Source: UBA1479 sp048263775 (GTDB lineage: Bacteria; Pseudomonadota; Alphaproteobacteria; Rhodospirillales; Casp-alpha2). Taken from it: a DNA stretch of 64,000 nucleotides. A program made the translations under genes and the position numbers. The stretch spans positions 132,593 through 196,592 of the forward strand of contig JBLXDU010000009.1 of NCBI GenBank assembly GCA_048263775.1, given 5' to 3'. How positions within the stretch are numbered: the stretch's first letter is position 1; each line of letters opens with the position of its first letter. This document shows positions 18,369 to 27,680 of the stretch, piece after piece. The notes under the pieces were generated by a model, which was not told the DNA's origin, ran no database searches, and saw only the letters and a program-made list of their open reading frames with translations.

Positions 18369-19298
18369 ATGACTGACAAATTTCGCCTGATTACCCGAAG
18401 CGACTTCGATGGATTGGTCTGCGCCGTCCTTCTGAAGGAACTTGATATGATTGACGATATCAAGTTCGTCCATCCGAAGGACATGCAAGACGGCACCATC
18501 CTGGTGTCGGAGCGCGACATCTCCACGAACCTGCCCTACGTTCCCGGGATTCATCTGGCGTTCGACCATCACCTTAGCGAAACCCTGCGCATGGAGGACA
18601 AGCCGGAAAATCACATCATCGATCCGGATGCCCCTTCCGCCGCCCGCGTCGTCTATGACCATTACGGCGGCAAGGCGGCGTTTCCCAACGTGGCCGACGA
18701 CATGATGGCGGCCGTCGACAAGGGCGACGCCGCGCAGTTCAACAAGGACGAAGTGCTCAACCCTCAGGGCTGGGACCTCATGAACTTCCTGATGGACGCA
18801 CGCACGGGGCTGGGCCGCTTCCGTGAATTCCGGGTTTCCAACTATCAGTTGATGATGGACCTGATTGATTATTGCCGGGGCCATTCCATTGAACAGATCC
18901 TGGATCTGGCGGACGTCAAGGAACGGGTGGAACTCTACAACGAGCACCGGGAAAAGCAGATCGATCAGATCAAGCGGTGTTCCACGGTACACGGCAACCT
19001 GGTGGTGCTTGATTTGCGGGAAGAAGAAACCATCTTTGCCGGCAACCGGTTCATGATCTATGCGCTGTATCCGGACACCAACATCTCGATCCACGTCATG
19101 TGGGGCATGCAGAAGATGAACACCGTGTTCGCGACCGGTAAATCGATCCTCAACCGCACGTCGAATACGAACGTCGGTGAACTGATGCTCAAATATGGCG
19201 GCGGGGGGCACCTGAACGCGGGGACCTGCCAGGTGGAAAATGAAGATGCCGAACGGATTCTGGGGGAATTGATCGAACAGATTACCGCGGACGGATAA
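18369..19298 (+). CDS. DHH/DHHA1-family phosphoesterase (exopolyphosphatase-like)
   Basis: This protein has 309 residues. The N-terminal DHH domain carries DFDG (residues 12-15) and the DHH motif in AFDHHLSE near residue 66; both supply ligands for two catalytic metal ions. The C-terminal DHHA1 domain has the glycine motif GGGGHLNAGTCQ near residue 277. Relatives hydrolyse short nucleic acids, cyclic dinucleotide products or polyphosphate, so the substrate is open. The TAA stop overlaps the ATG of the downstream S41 protease by one base (TAATG), which suggests coupled translation. Confidence 0.85.
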   Translation: MTDKFRLITRSDFDGLVCAVLLKELDMIDDIKFVHPKDMQDGTILVSERDISTNLPYVPGIHLAFDHHLSETLRMEDKPENHIIDPDAPSAARVVYDHYGGKAAFPNVADDMMAAVDKGDAAQFNKDEVLNPQGWDLMNFLMDARTGLGRFREFRVSNYQLMMDLIDYCRGHSIEQILDLADVKERVELYNEHREKQIDQIKRCSTVHGNLVVLDLREEETIFAGNRFMIYALYPDTNISIHVMWGMQKMNTVFATGKSILNRTSNTNVGELMLKYGGGGHLNAGTCQVENEDAERILGELIEQITADG

Positions 19299-20827
19299 TG
19301 GATCGGCCGGGCGAAACCAAACCGCAGGACCCAAGACCGAAGAGAGCGCTCCGCGCGTCACTGGCATGGACGGGGGCGGCGGTTCTTGGTTTTGGGGTGG
19401 CGGTAGGGATCGCCGGATGCACCGCCCAGCAATCCAGCGTCGCCCGCGTGATGGAGGCGCTTGGCGTCGACCGTCTTGCCCTTAGTGATGAAACCCGCCA
19501 GCAGCTTGACCGGTTCAACGCGGTCTACGACCGCTACGTCAGTACCCGCGACGCCGAGGAACGCCTGGATTATTTCCGCTTTGCCTTTCGCCGCGTGCGG
19601 GCATCCTATGTGCGCGATCTCAACGACGCCGAACTGATCGACGCCGCCATCAAGGGCGTGGAGAAGGACAAGCCTGAACCGGCCAGTCTGGCGCCTCGGG
19701 AACTGGTCGAGAAGGCGCTGGACGGCATGCTGCAGTCCCTTGATCCCCATTCCGACTATATGAACGCCCGCGAGTTCGAGGAAACCTACATCACGACGCG
19801 CGGTGAATTCGGCGGCCTGGGTATCGAGGTGACGATGGAGGAGGGGCTGGTCAAGGTCGTCTCACCCATCGAGGATACTCCGGCCGAACGTGCGGGCCTG
19901 CAATCGGGCGACCGTATCACTGCCGTCGATGGTGATCAGGTCCTGGGCAAGAGCTTGAGTGAAGCCGTGGCCAAGATGCGCGGCGATCCGGGGACTGAGA
20001 TCGTGCTGCGCATACGCCGGGGCAGTCAGCCCGAATTCGACGTTACCGTGGTGCGCGCGGTGATCAAGGTGCGTGCCGTGCGATGGCGGGTCGACGGTGA
20101 TATCGGTTATGTCCGGGTCACTCGGTTCTCGGAAAAGGTCGAAAGCGGCATCGCCAAGGCCATGGCGGAATTGCGCACCCAGCCTGATGCCCAGATCCGG
20201 GGCGTGGTTCTGGACTTGCGCTCGAACCCGGGCGGTCTGCTGGATCAATCGCTGATCCTCGCCGACAGCTTCTTGGATAAAGGCGGGATCGTTTCCGTGC
20301 GTGGCCGCACGGCCGAAAATCAGCGCAACTACGATGCCCGCCCAGGTGATCTTGCCCGCAACCTGCCGATCGTGGTGCTGATCAACGGCGGTTCGGCCTC
20401 AGCGTCGGAAATCGTCGCCAGCGCCCTGCAATACCATGGCCGAGCGACGGTCATGGGCACACGGTCGTTCGGCAAGGGGTCGGTGCAGACCATCATGCCA
20501 CTGCCGGTGGAAGGGGCGCTGCGCTTGACCACGGCGCTCTACTATTCGCCGTCCGGCCATACCATCCAGGCCGAGGGTGTGCATCCTGACATTGTCATCC
20601 AGCCGGAAGCCCAGAATCAGTCGCAACGGGAGAAGGACTTGCCGGGGGCACTTCCCGGCGAGGACCAGGATGCCGCAGACGGCAAGCCGCGCATTCCGGA
20701 AAAAAGCTGCCCCGAAGAGGGCGAGCGCAAAGATCGGGTGTTGGGCTGCGCCTATTCGTTCCTCAAGGCCGGATCGACCGAGAGTTTCCTCGCGGAAATG
20801 GCGGCACGCGGCAAGCGCGCCAGCTAA
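19298..20827 (+). CDS. Lipoprotein S41 carboxyl-terminal processing protease
   Basis: This periplasmic serine protease of the CtpA/Prc group has 509 residues. After a charged head there is a hydrophobic stretch ending in a lipobox (GVAVGIAGC, Cys near residue 41), so it is probably membrane-tethered by lipid. A PDZ domain (FGGLGIEVTMEEGLVKVVSP... to ~ residue 265) precedes the catalytic core, which has GGSASASEIVASAL (catalytic Ser) and GTRSFGKGSVQ (Lys of the Ser/Lys dyad). The tail contains two further Cys. It is probably involved in turnover of periplasmic or cell-wall proteins. It is translationally coupled to the DHH gene. Confidence 0.9.
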   Translation: MDRPGETKPQDPRPKRALRASLAWTGAAVLGFGVAVGIAGCTAQQSSVARVMEALGVDRLALSDETRQQLDRFNAVYDRYVSTRDAEERLDYFRFAFRRVRASYVRDLNDAELIDAAIKGVEKDKPEPASLAPRELVEKALDGMLQSLDPHSDYMNAREFEETYITTRGEFGGLGIEVTMEEGLVKVVSPIEDTPAERAGLQSGDRITAVDGDQVLGKSLSEAVAKMRGDPGTEIVLRIRRGSQPEFDVTVVRAVIKVRAVRWRVDGDIGYVRVTRFSEKVESGIAKAMAELRTQPDAQIRGVVLDLRSNPGGLLDQSLILADSFLDKGGIVSVRGRTAENQRNYDARPGDLARNLPIVVLINGGSASASEIVASALQYHGRATVMGTRSFGKGSVQTIMPLPVEGALRLTTALYYSPSGHTIQAEGVHPDIVIQPEAQNQSQREKDLPGALPGEDQDAADGKPRIPEKSCPEEGERKDRVLGCAYSFLKAGSTESFLAEMAARGKRAS

Positions 20828-20851
20828 CCTCGGGCGACGACGGAAGCGCCG

Positions 20852-22768
20852 TCATCCCGCGTCCTTCAGATCAAATGTTGCCATCGCGTATGCGACCAGG
20901 CGTTCGACGCAGGCGTCGATCTCCTGATTGGCCGTGTCGATGACCAATTCGGGGGCATGGGGGGCTTCGTAGGGGGCGGAAACCCCCGTGAAATCCGGAA
21001 TTTCCCCGGTTCGGGCCTTTTTGTAGAGCCCTTTGGGGTCGCGCTGTTCACAGACGGCCAAATCCGCGGCCACGTGGACCTCGTGGAACAGGTCGCCGGC
21101 GCGGGCCCGCACGCCGTCGCGGTCCGCTCGATAGGGGGAAATGAACGCGGTGGCGACGATAAACCCGGCATGGGCCAGGGTTTGCGCCAGTTCGCCGACG
21201 CGTCGAATGTTTTCCTGCCGGTCATCGGGAGAAAAACCGAGGTCGGCGCAAAGCCCGTGGCGAACATTGTCGCCGTCAAGAACGAAGACCTGCTTGCCGC
21301 GCCGGAACAGGGCCTCTTCCAGCCGCAGCGCCAGGGTCGATTTCCCCGAACCAGACAAACCCGTGAACCAAAGGATGCCGCTTTTATGGCCGTTCGCGGC
21401 CCAGCGCTCGGGCATGTCGATGCGGTGCTCGACCCGCAGGATGTTCGCTGACTTGGGGGATTGCTGACGGTCTTCGGCGGCGAATCCTTCAAGGTCGATC
21501 AGGCCGCAGCCGACGATGCGGTGGTCGGCGACCAAGACGAATCGCCCGGTCTGCGGAGCCTCGCCGTGTGCGTCCGCTGCCATATGTCCGCGTGAGCGGA
21601 ACACCACGTCGGCGATCTGGTTGCGGCTGACCTGCGCCGATGCGGATGTCGACAGGTCTCCGGCGTCGAGGACGTGTTCGATCGTCTCGGCGACGCACAG
21701 GTATTCGCCCGCGTTCAGCTTCATCTTGTAGCGTTTGCCGGGGGTCAGGGGGGCGGCGCCGAACCACACGATGCGGCCGCGTAGAGCATTGATCAGGTGG
21801 GGTGGGGTTGCCATATGGGCGCCGACGGCGCCGCGTTCGATGAACGACTGCTGGTCCAGGGTGATGCCGATTGACTGTCCCGTCCCAGCCCGGGTGGGAC
21901 GGTCCGCCGGATTTTTCGAAGTTGGCCAGGTCTCGATGCTCTTGACCCGTCCGCTGCGATTGCCGGGCGAAAATTGAATTTCGTCGCCCACGGCCAGGCT
22001 GCCGGACAGGATACGCCCGGCGAGGATGCGCCGTTCGTCGAACTTGTACACCCCTTGTACGATGAAACGGAGTGGTGCCGCCGCAGCGTCGGCGGCAGCG
22101 GTGCCGGGAACCAGGGCGTCCAGATGCTCGATCAGTGCCGGGCCCGAGTACCAAGGCATCGCGGTGCCCCGTGTCAGGATGTTTTCGCCGTCGCGGGCGG
22201 CCACGGGGATGGCCTTGACGCGATCAGCATCGAACCCGAGGGAGGCGAGGTGGGACGTTACCTGGCCCGCTAGGTCGTCGAAACGGGCCTGGTCGTATCC
22301 GACCAGATCCATCTTGGTCACGGCGACGATGACGTCGCGGATGCCCAGGAGCCCCAGCAGGAAGGCATGGCGCTGTGTTTCCGCTTGCAGGCCGTCCTTG
22401 GCGTCGACCAGCAGCACGGCGGCATCCGCCTGGGCGGCGCCTGTAACCATGTTCTTGATGAATTCGTGATGCCCCGGGGCGTCGATGAAGACGAAGCGGC
22501 GGGTGTCCGTTTCGGCCTGGACCTGGGTTGAATCGATGGTGATGCCCTGGTCTCGTTCGGCGCGCAGCGCGTCCAGGAGGAATGCCCATTCGAACACCAC
22601 GCCGCGCCGCTTGCAGCTTTCGGCGACGGCTTCCATCTTGCCTTCGGGAAGGGCGCCCAAGTCGGTCAGAAGGCGGCCCAGCAGGGTCGATTTACCATGG
22701 TCGACATGGCCGGCGAACACGATCTTGACCACGGGCTTGCGGTCGGCGGATGCGGGGGCGGCGGCCAT
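20852..22768 (-). CDS. cysNC: Bifunctional sulfate adenylyltransferase subunit 1 / adenylylsulfate kinase
   Basis: This 638-residue fusion acts in sulfate activation. The CysN GTPase part (residues 1-~440) has GHVDHGKSTLLGRLLTD, DAPGHHEFIKNMVTGAAQAD and TKMDLVGY, the G1, G3 and G4 motifs; with CysD it makes APS from sulfate and ATP. The CysC part (~450-638) has GLSGSGKSTLALRLE, LDGDNVRHGL and FISPYRADRD, giving PAPS from APS. The start at 22768 is used because MAAAPASADRKPVVKIVFAGH fits family N-termini and overlaps the cysD stop by one base. The 3' end converges on the protease gene. Confidence 0.95.
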   Translation of the reverse strand: MAAAPASADRKPVVKIVFAGHVDHGKSTLLGRLLTDLGALPEGKMEAVAESCKRRGVVFEWAFLLDALRAERDQGITIDSTQVQAETDTRRFVFIDAPGHHEFIKNMVTGAAQADAAVLLVDAKDGLQAETQRHAFLLGLLGIRDVIVAVTKMDLVGYDQARFDDLAGQVTSHLASLGFDADRVKAIPVAARDGENILTRGTAMPWYSGPALIEHLDALVPGTAAADAAAAPLRFIVQGVYKFDERRILAGRILSGSLAVGDEIQFSPGNRSGRVKSIETWPTSKNPADRPTRAGTGQSIGITLDQQSFIERGAVGAHMATPPHLINALRGRIVWFGAAPLTPGKRYKMKLNAGEYLCVAETIEHVLDAGDLSTSASAQVSRNQIADVVFRSRGHMAADAHGEAPQTGRFVLVADHRIVGCGLIDLEGFAAEDRQQSPKSANILRVEHRIDMPERWAANGHKSGILWFTGLSGSGKSTLALRLEEALFRRGKQVFVLDGDNVRHGLCADLGFSPDDRQENIRRVGELAQTLAHAGFIVATAFISPYRADRDGVRARAGDLFHEVHVAADLAVCEQRDPKGLYKKARTGEIPDFTGVSAPYEAPHAPELVIDTANQEIDACVERLVAYAMATFDLKDAG

Positions 22769-23562
22769 CACATGTAGCCTTCCGTGCGCAGGCGTTCGAA
22801 AGAATCCTCGGCCTCGTGATCCATGGCGCGGCCTGAACGTTCGGCGACGTGGGTTTGCTCCAACTCGGCGATAATGTCCTCGATGGTCGCGGCCTTGCTG
22901 GCCACGGGATTGGTAATGTCCTGGTCGCCAAGCGACCGGTAACGCTTGCCGTCCTTGGCGAAGTAGAGATCGACCACGGGGATTCCCTCGCGCGCGATGT
23001 AGCGCCAGATATCGAGTTCCGACCAATGCAGGATGGGATGGACGCGCACATGGGTGCCCGGCGGGAAGTCCGTGTTGTATTGACCCCACAGTTCGGGCGG
23101 CTGGTCGCGCACATCCCAGGCCGCATCGACGCTGCGTGGACTGAACACGCGTTCCTTGGCGCGCGTGCCTTCTTCGTCACGGCGGATTCCGGCGCAGATG
23201 CCGTCGAATCCTTCACGCTCGATCAGTTCCTTCAGGCCCCGGGTCTTGCGTTGGGCGCGTCGCGTCGCCGGCGGCAGGTCTTGATCCATGTCTTCTAGTG
23301 GCGGGCAGCCGCCGACGATTAGTTCGATTCCCCATTCGACGGCATAGCGGTCGCGGAAGGCGTACATTTCAGGAAACTTGTTGCCGGTGTCGACATGCAC
23401 CAGCGGGAAGGGGACATGGCCGAAGAACGCCTTCTTGGCGAGCCAAACCATGACGTTCGAATCTTTGCCGAGCGACCACAACATCCCGAGCCGGGAAAAA
23501 GCCTGATAGGCCTCGCGCAGGATGAAAATGCTTTCGCTTTCTAGTTGGTCGAGATCGTCCAT
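22768..23562 (-). CDS. cysD: Sulfate adenylyltransferase subunit 2
   Basis: CysD is the catalytic ATP-pyrophosphatase-fold subunit of heterodimeric ATP sulfurylase. The protein has 264 residues. The PP-loop is modified as in the family (MLWSLGKDSNVMVWLAKKAF near residue 30). FPLVHVDTGNKFPEMYAFRD and the C-terminal RSLGDQDITNPV and ERSGRAMDHEAEDSFE are typical of CysD. The length is slightly below the usual ~300 residues because the N-terminal extension is short. It is coupled to cysNC by a TGATG overlap. A TTTACA-N13-TGTAAA inverted repeat overlaps the start. Confidence 0.94.
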   Translation of the reverse strand: MDDLDQLESESIFILREAYQAFSRLGMLWSLGKDSNVMVWLAKKAFFGHVPFPLVHVDTGNKFPEMYAFRDRYAVEWGIELIVGGCPPLEDMDQDLPPATRRAQRKTRGLKELIEREGFDGICAGIRRDEEGTRAKERVFSPRSVDAAWDVRDQPPELWGQYNTDFPPGTHVRVHPILHWSELDIWRYIAREGIPVVDLYFAKDGKRYRSLGDQDITNPVASKAATIEDIIAELEQTHVAERSGRAMDHEAEDSFERLRTEGYM

Positions 23563-23586
23563 TTACAGATGACTCTGCTTTGTAAA
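23562..23586. promoter_or_regulatory. Inverted repeat at the cysD start
   Basis: TTTACA (23562-23567) and TGTAAA (23581-23586) are perfect inverted arms separated by 13 bases, immediately at and upstream of the cysD start codon. The right arm, in the context CTTTGTAAATT, resembles the TTTGTAAT arm of the palindrome in the cysH-soeA gap. A shared sulfur regulator is possible but unproven. Confidence 0.3.
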
Positions 23587-23677
23587 TTGCCACATTGAAT
23601 GCGCTTTCATTGCTGTCGCGCCTTGTAACCTAATTTGCATTGGGCGGAAACCGACGATGTGCCGGTGAATGGCTGGG

Positions 23678-24436
23678 TCAGATTGAGGCTTTGTGTTTCG
23701 CGGGGGCGTGGATCCCACACTCAATCTTGTCGCTGCCAGGCCAGCGACCTGCGCGCGAATAGCCGCCGTTTCCGGACGGCACCGTGCAGGGAAAGCAGCC
23801 GATTGATGTGAAGCCGTGTTCGACCAGGGGATGCGGCGGCAGGGCGGCCTCTGCAAAGGCGCGGGCGATGGCGGCCTCGCTCCAATCGGCGAGAGGGTTG
23901 ATCTTCAGGTAACGACCTTCGATCTCAATCCGAGGCAGGGTCGCGCGGTCTCCCCCGTGGAAGCGTTTGCGCCCGGAAATCCATACGCCGAACCCGGCCA
24001 GCGCGTTCTCCAACGGGATTTCCTTGCGCAAACGGCAGCAGCGGTCGGGGGCATGCTTGTGCAGGTCGCCCGTGGGATCTTCGCGTGCAAGGTCGTCGGG
24101 ATCTGGAGTAACCGTGCGGACGTCCGTAAGGCCCAAACGGTGGACCAATAGGTCGCGGTAGGCGAGGGTCTGCGCGAACAGGTAGCCTGTGTCCAGAAAC
24201 ACTACCGGCGTTGCCGGGTCGATCCCGGCAATCAAGTTGAGAAGGACTGCCGACTCGGCCCCAAACGATGTGGTGACCACGACGCGGCCGGGAAAGGCGT
24301 CCAGGATTACCTGGCGCAGCAGCTGTTCCGTGTTCAGGGGGGCGAGCAATCGGTCCAGCGCAGCGATGTTTAACGCCGGCGGCAAGATTGACGAGAGCGT
24401 AGTCGGTTCGGCGGAAGCAGGTGTGGAAGTGGGCAT
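23678..24436 (-). CDS. cysH: Phosphoadenylyl-/adenylyl-sulfate reductase, Fe-S type
   Basis: This enzyme reduces activated sulfate to sulfite using thioredoxin. The protein has 252 residues. SFGAESAVLLNLIA is the PP-loop-like site and VVFLDTGYLFAQTL is typical. The C-terminal catalytic Cys is in the ECGIH motif. Two further pairs, DRCCRLRK and IGCFPCT, match the CC...CxxC pattern that binds a [4Fe-4S] cluster, as in bacterial APS reductases; E. coli PAPS reductase lacks them. The start at 24436 has AAGG nine bases upstream; longer starts at 24457 or 24469 (TTG) are possible. It lies 115 bp upstream of cysD on the same strand. Confidence 0.92.
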   Translation of the reverse strand: MPTSTPASAEPTTLSSILPPALNIAALDRLLAPLNTEQLLRQVILDAFPGRVVVTTSFGAESAVLLNLIAGIDPATPVVFLDTGYLFAQTLAYRDLLVHRLGLTDVRTVTPDPDDLAREDPTGDLHKHAPDRCCRLRKEIPLENALAGFGVWISGRKRFHGGDRATLPRIEIEGRYLKINPLADWSEAAIARAFAEAALPPHPLVEHGFTSIGCFPCTVPSGNGGYSRAGRWPGSDKIECGIHAPAKHKASI

Positions 24437-24742
24437 GAGAAATAGCCTTGCCGTCATGGGGTGAGGCAATTTGTATCAATATTAAATGTGGAATCAACAT
24501 TAAATTTAAAAAATTGTGTTAAATAAACTTGTATTACAAAATTTATTTGTAATTGAATGCTTGCCAACGGCGCCGTGCCTGGACCCACCTAATCCCCGAG
24601 GTTGGATCGTCATCTGATTTGTGCGGCGGGTAATATGCCTGTCTGGAAACAAGAGGGGCGCGGTGTTCTTGGGCTGATTGACAGTCCAGGGGGGGACCGT
24701 TAGCAATCGTGCCAGATTAACAGCCGAGGCCAATGCGCCTCC
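24437..24742. promoter_or_regulatory. AT-rich divergent control region between cysH and soeA
   Basis: This is a non-coding gap of 306 bp between divergent sulfur operons. Its left third (24470-24560) is far more AT-rich than the surrounding DNA. It contains a perfect palindrome, ATTACAAA-N5-TTTGTAAT, at 24533-24553, and a smaller inverted repeat, AATGT-N7-ACATT, near 24486-24502. The right part holds no ORF and no structure I can name. It presumably carries both promoters; the exact -35/-10 boxes are not clear. Confidence 0.5.
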
Positions 24743-27679
24743 ATGGGGTTGGAAACAATGGCGTCGAACGACGATAAAAAGACCACAGGCGGACATACGG
24801 CCTCGAGCGGACATACGGAAAGCCCGGTCGACACCTCCCCCGAGGTCGCCGACGAAATCAAATGCACCACCTGCTACATGTGCGCCTGCCGCTGCGGCAT
24901 CAAGGTGCATCTGAAGAACGGTCAGATCAGGTATATCCAGGGCAATCCGGAGCATCCCATCAACAAGGGGGTGCTCTGCGCCAAGGGTTCGGCCGGGATC
25001 ATGACCCAGAATTCCCCGGCCAAGCTGACCAAGCCCCTGAAGCGCGTTGGCCCGCGCGGGTCCGGTGAATTCAAGGAAATCGAATGGGAAGAGGCGCTGG
25101 AGACGGCGACGGATTGGTTGTCGCGCATCCGCGCCACTGACCCGCGCAAGCTCGCGTTCTTCACCGGTCGTGATCAGAGCCAGGCCTTGACCGGCTGGTG
25201 GGCGTCCCAGTTCGGCACGCCCAACTTTGCCGCACACGGTGGATTTTGTTCCGTCAACATGGCGGCGGCCGGGCTTTACACCATCGGTGGCAGCTTCTGG
25301 GAATTCGGTGAACCCGATTGGGATCGCACCAAATACTTCATGATGTTCGGTGTCGCCGAGGATCACGATTCGAACCCCATCAAGATCGGCCTCAGCAAGA
25401 TCAAGAACCGAGGGGCAAAGTTCGTTTCCGTCAACCCGGTGCGGTCCGGCTATTCGGCCATCGCCGACGAATGGATCGGTATCCGTCCGGGCACGGACGG
25501 TCTGTTCGTGATGTCGCTGATCCATCAGTTGCTGACCGCCGGGAAAATCGACGAGGACTATCTGGTCCGCTATTCCAACGCCCATTGGCTGGTGATCCAA
25601 GCGCCGGGGTCCGCCGACGACGGCCTGTTCGTGCGCGATGACGACGGTAACCCCGTTGCCTGGGACGGCGCGAAGAAGGCCATGGCCGACGCCAACGCCA
25701 TCGATACCAAACCGGCCCTGGTCGCTGACGTCACCCTGCCCGACGGGCGGCGCGCGGTGCCGGCCTTCCAGATCATGGCCGAACGATATCTGGACAAAAA
25801 ATATGCTCCCGATGCCGTGGCCGAGGAAACCGGGATCCCGGTCGAAACCATCCGCCGCGTCGCTGCCGAGCTGGCCCAGGTCGCGTTCGAGGAAACCATT
25901 GAGATCGATCAGCCCTGGACCGACTGGGCCGGGCGCAAGCACGACAAGATGATCGGTCGCCCCGTGGCGTTCCACGCCATGCGCGGTATTTCGGCCCATT
26001 CCAACGGTTTCCATACCTGCCGTGCATTGCACGTGCTGCAGATGATCCTGGGCACCATCGATTGCCCGGGTGGGTTCCGCTACAAGCCGCCGTTCCCCAA
26101 GACAGCACCGCCACCGCTGAAGCCCACGGGCAAGCCGGGACAGGTCGGCGCCGGAGCACCGATGCAGGGTGCTCCCTTGGGTTTCCCGACGGGGCCGGAA
26201 GATCTCATCGTCAATGCAGACGGCACGCCTCGGCGCATCGACAAGGCCTTTTCGTGGGAATACCCGTTGTCGGCTCACGGCATGATGCATATGGTCATCA
26301 CCAACGCGGCCAACGGCGACCCGTATCCCATCGATACCCTGTTCATGTTCATGGCCAACATGAGCTGGAATTCGACCATGAACTCCTCGGGCGTGGCGGA
26401 CATGCTGACCGCCAAGAACGAGGAAACCGGCGAATACAAAATTCCTCGCATCATTTATTCCGATGCCTACTACTCGGAAATGGTGGCTTACGCGGATCTG
26501 ATCCTGCCGGACACCACCTATCTTGAGCGCTGGGACTGCATTTCGCTGCTTGACCGGCCGATCTCGGAAGCCGATGCCGCCCAGGACGCAATCCGCCAGC
26601 CGGTGATCGAGCCCGACCGCGACGTGCGCCCGTTCCAGACGGTGCTGCTCGACCTGGGCGTGCGCTTGGGGTTGCCGGGCATGGTCAAGACCTATGGCGA
26701 GGCCAAATACCCGGGTGGCTATGCCGACTACATCGTCAACCATATGCGGGCCCCCGGTATCGGGTCGCTGATCGGCTGGCGCGGCAAGGATGGGGAGAAG
26801 ACCGCCAAGGGTGAGGCCAATCCCGACCAGTTGAACAAGTACATCGAGAACGGCTGCTTCTTCAGCCACAAGATCCCCGCCGAGGCGCGGTTCTTCAAGA
26901 TGGCCAACAGAGCCTATCTGGATTGGGCGACCGAAGCCGGGTTCATGGGGCATGCCGATCAGGTGGTGTTCCAGCTGTATTCCGAGCCTCTACAGCGGTT
27001 CCGTCTGGCTGCCCGCGGCCACGGGCCGAACCAGCCGCCGGAAAAGGACCGGGCGCGCATCGACGCTTATTTCGACCCGATCCCGATCTGGTACCCGCCG
27101 TTCGAAGGCTCAATGATCGATACGGACGAATTCCCGCTGCATGCCCTGACCCAGCGGCCGATGCAGATGTATCATTCCTGGGGTTCGCAGAACGCCTGGC
27201 TGCGCCAGATCACCGGGTCCAACAAGCTTTACGTGGGTATGGAAGTGGCCGCCAAGCACGGGATCGAAGACGGCGACTGGGTATGGATCGAAAGCTACCA
27301 CGGCCGGGTCAAGGCGCAGGCGGCGCTGATGGACGGGGTCAACAAGCACACGGTCTGGACCTGGAACGCCATCGGCAAGCGGGCCGGGGCCTGGAACCTG
27401 GACAAGGACGCCGGCGAGGCGACCAAGGGCTTCCTGTTGAACCACATCATTTCCGAATTGCTGCCGGAACGGGCCGGATACCGCTATTCCAATTCGGACC
27501 CGGTGACCGGGCAGGCGGCTTGGTACGATCTGCGCGTGCGCATCGAAAAGGCCAAACCGGAAGAGGCGGCCGAAACCTGGCCCAAACCGGCGCCTCTGAC
27601 GCTGCCCCCAGGTCTTCGCAAGCGGCCGGATATCCTGCGCTATGGCGCGGATTTCAAGAAGCCGGGAGGAGGGCACTGA
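24743..27679 (+). CDS. soeA: Molybdopterin sulfite dehydrogenase catalytic subunit, SoeA-like
   Basis: This large molybdopterin-guanine-dinucleotide oxidoreductase of the DMSO-reductase superfamily has 978 residues. There is no Tat signal, so it is cytoplasmic, as known for SoeA. The N-terminal [4Fe-4S] motif is CYMCACRCGI followed about 27 residues later by NKGVLCAKG. Molybdopterin-binding segments (FFTGRDQSQALTGWWASQFG, NPVRSGYSAIADEWIGIRPG, and a C-terminal aspartate-decarboxylase-like domain from ~790) follow. With the adjacent Fe-S and membrane subunits it fits SoeABC, which oxidises sulfite to sulfate and passes electrons to quinone. A start at 24758 (MASNDD) is also plausible. Polysulfide/thiosulfate reductase is the main alternative. 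Confidence 0.75.
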   Translation: MGLETMASNDDKKTTGGHTASSGHTESPVDTSPEVADEIKCTTCYMCACRCGIKVHLKNGQIRYIQGNPEHPINKGVLCAKGSAGIMTQNSPAKLTKPLKRVGPRGSGEFKEIEWEEALETATDWLSRIRATDPRKLAFFTGRDQSQALTGWWASQFGTPNFAAHGGFCSVNMAAAGLYTIGGSFWEFGEPDWDRTKYFMMFGVAEDHDSNPIKIGLSKIKNRGAKFVSVNPVRSGYSAIADEWIGIRPGTDGLFVMSLIHQLLTAGKIDEDYLVRYSNAHWLVIQAPGSADDGLFVRDDDGNPVAWDGAKKAMADANAIDTKPALVADVTLPDGRRAVPAFQIMAERYLDKKYAPDAVAEETGIPVETIRRVAAELAQVAFEETIEIDQPWTDWAGRKHDKMIGRPVAFHAMRGISAHSNGFHTCRALHVLQMILGTIDCPGGFRYKPPFPKTAPPPLKPTGKPGQVGAGAPMQGAPLGFPTGPEDLIVNADGTPRRIDKAFSWEYPLSAHGMMHMVITNAANGDPYPIDTLFMFMANMSWNSTMNSSGVADMLTAKNEETGEYKIPRIIYSDAYYSEMVAYADLILPDTTYLERWDCISLLDRPISEADAAQDAIRQPVIEPDRDVRPFQTVLLDLGVRLGLPGMVKTYGEAKYPGGYADYIVNHMRAPGIGSLIGWRGKDGEKTAKGEANPDQLNKYIENGCFFSHKIPAEARFFKMANRAYLDWATEAGFMGHADQVVFQLYSEPLQRFRLAARGHGPNQPPEKDRARIDAYFDPIPIWYPPFEGSMIDTDEFPLHALTQRPMQMYHSWGSQNAWLRQITGSNKLYVGMEVAAKHGIEDGDWVWIESYHGRVKAQAALMDGVNKHTVWTWNAIGKRAGAWNLDKDAGEATKGFLLNHIISELLPERAGYRYSNSDPVTGQAAWYDLRVRIEKAKPEEAAETWPKPAPLTLPPGLRKRPDILRYGADFKKPGGGH

Positions 27680-27680
27680 C

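Noticed and set aside
24506..26953. Minus-strand 815-residue frame over soeA
   Set aside because: It is antisense to a clear molybdopterin enzyme and has no recognisable motifs.
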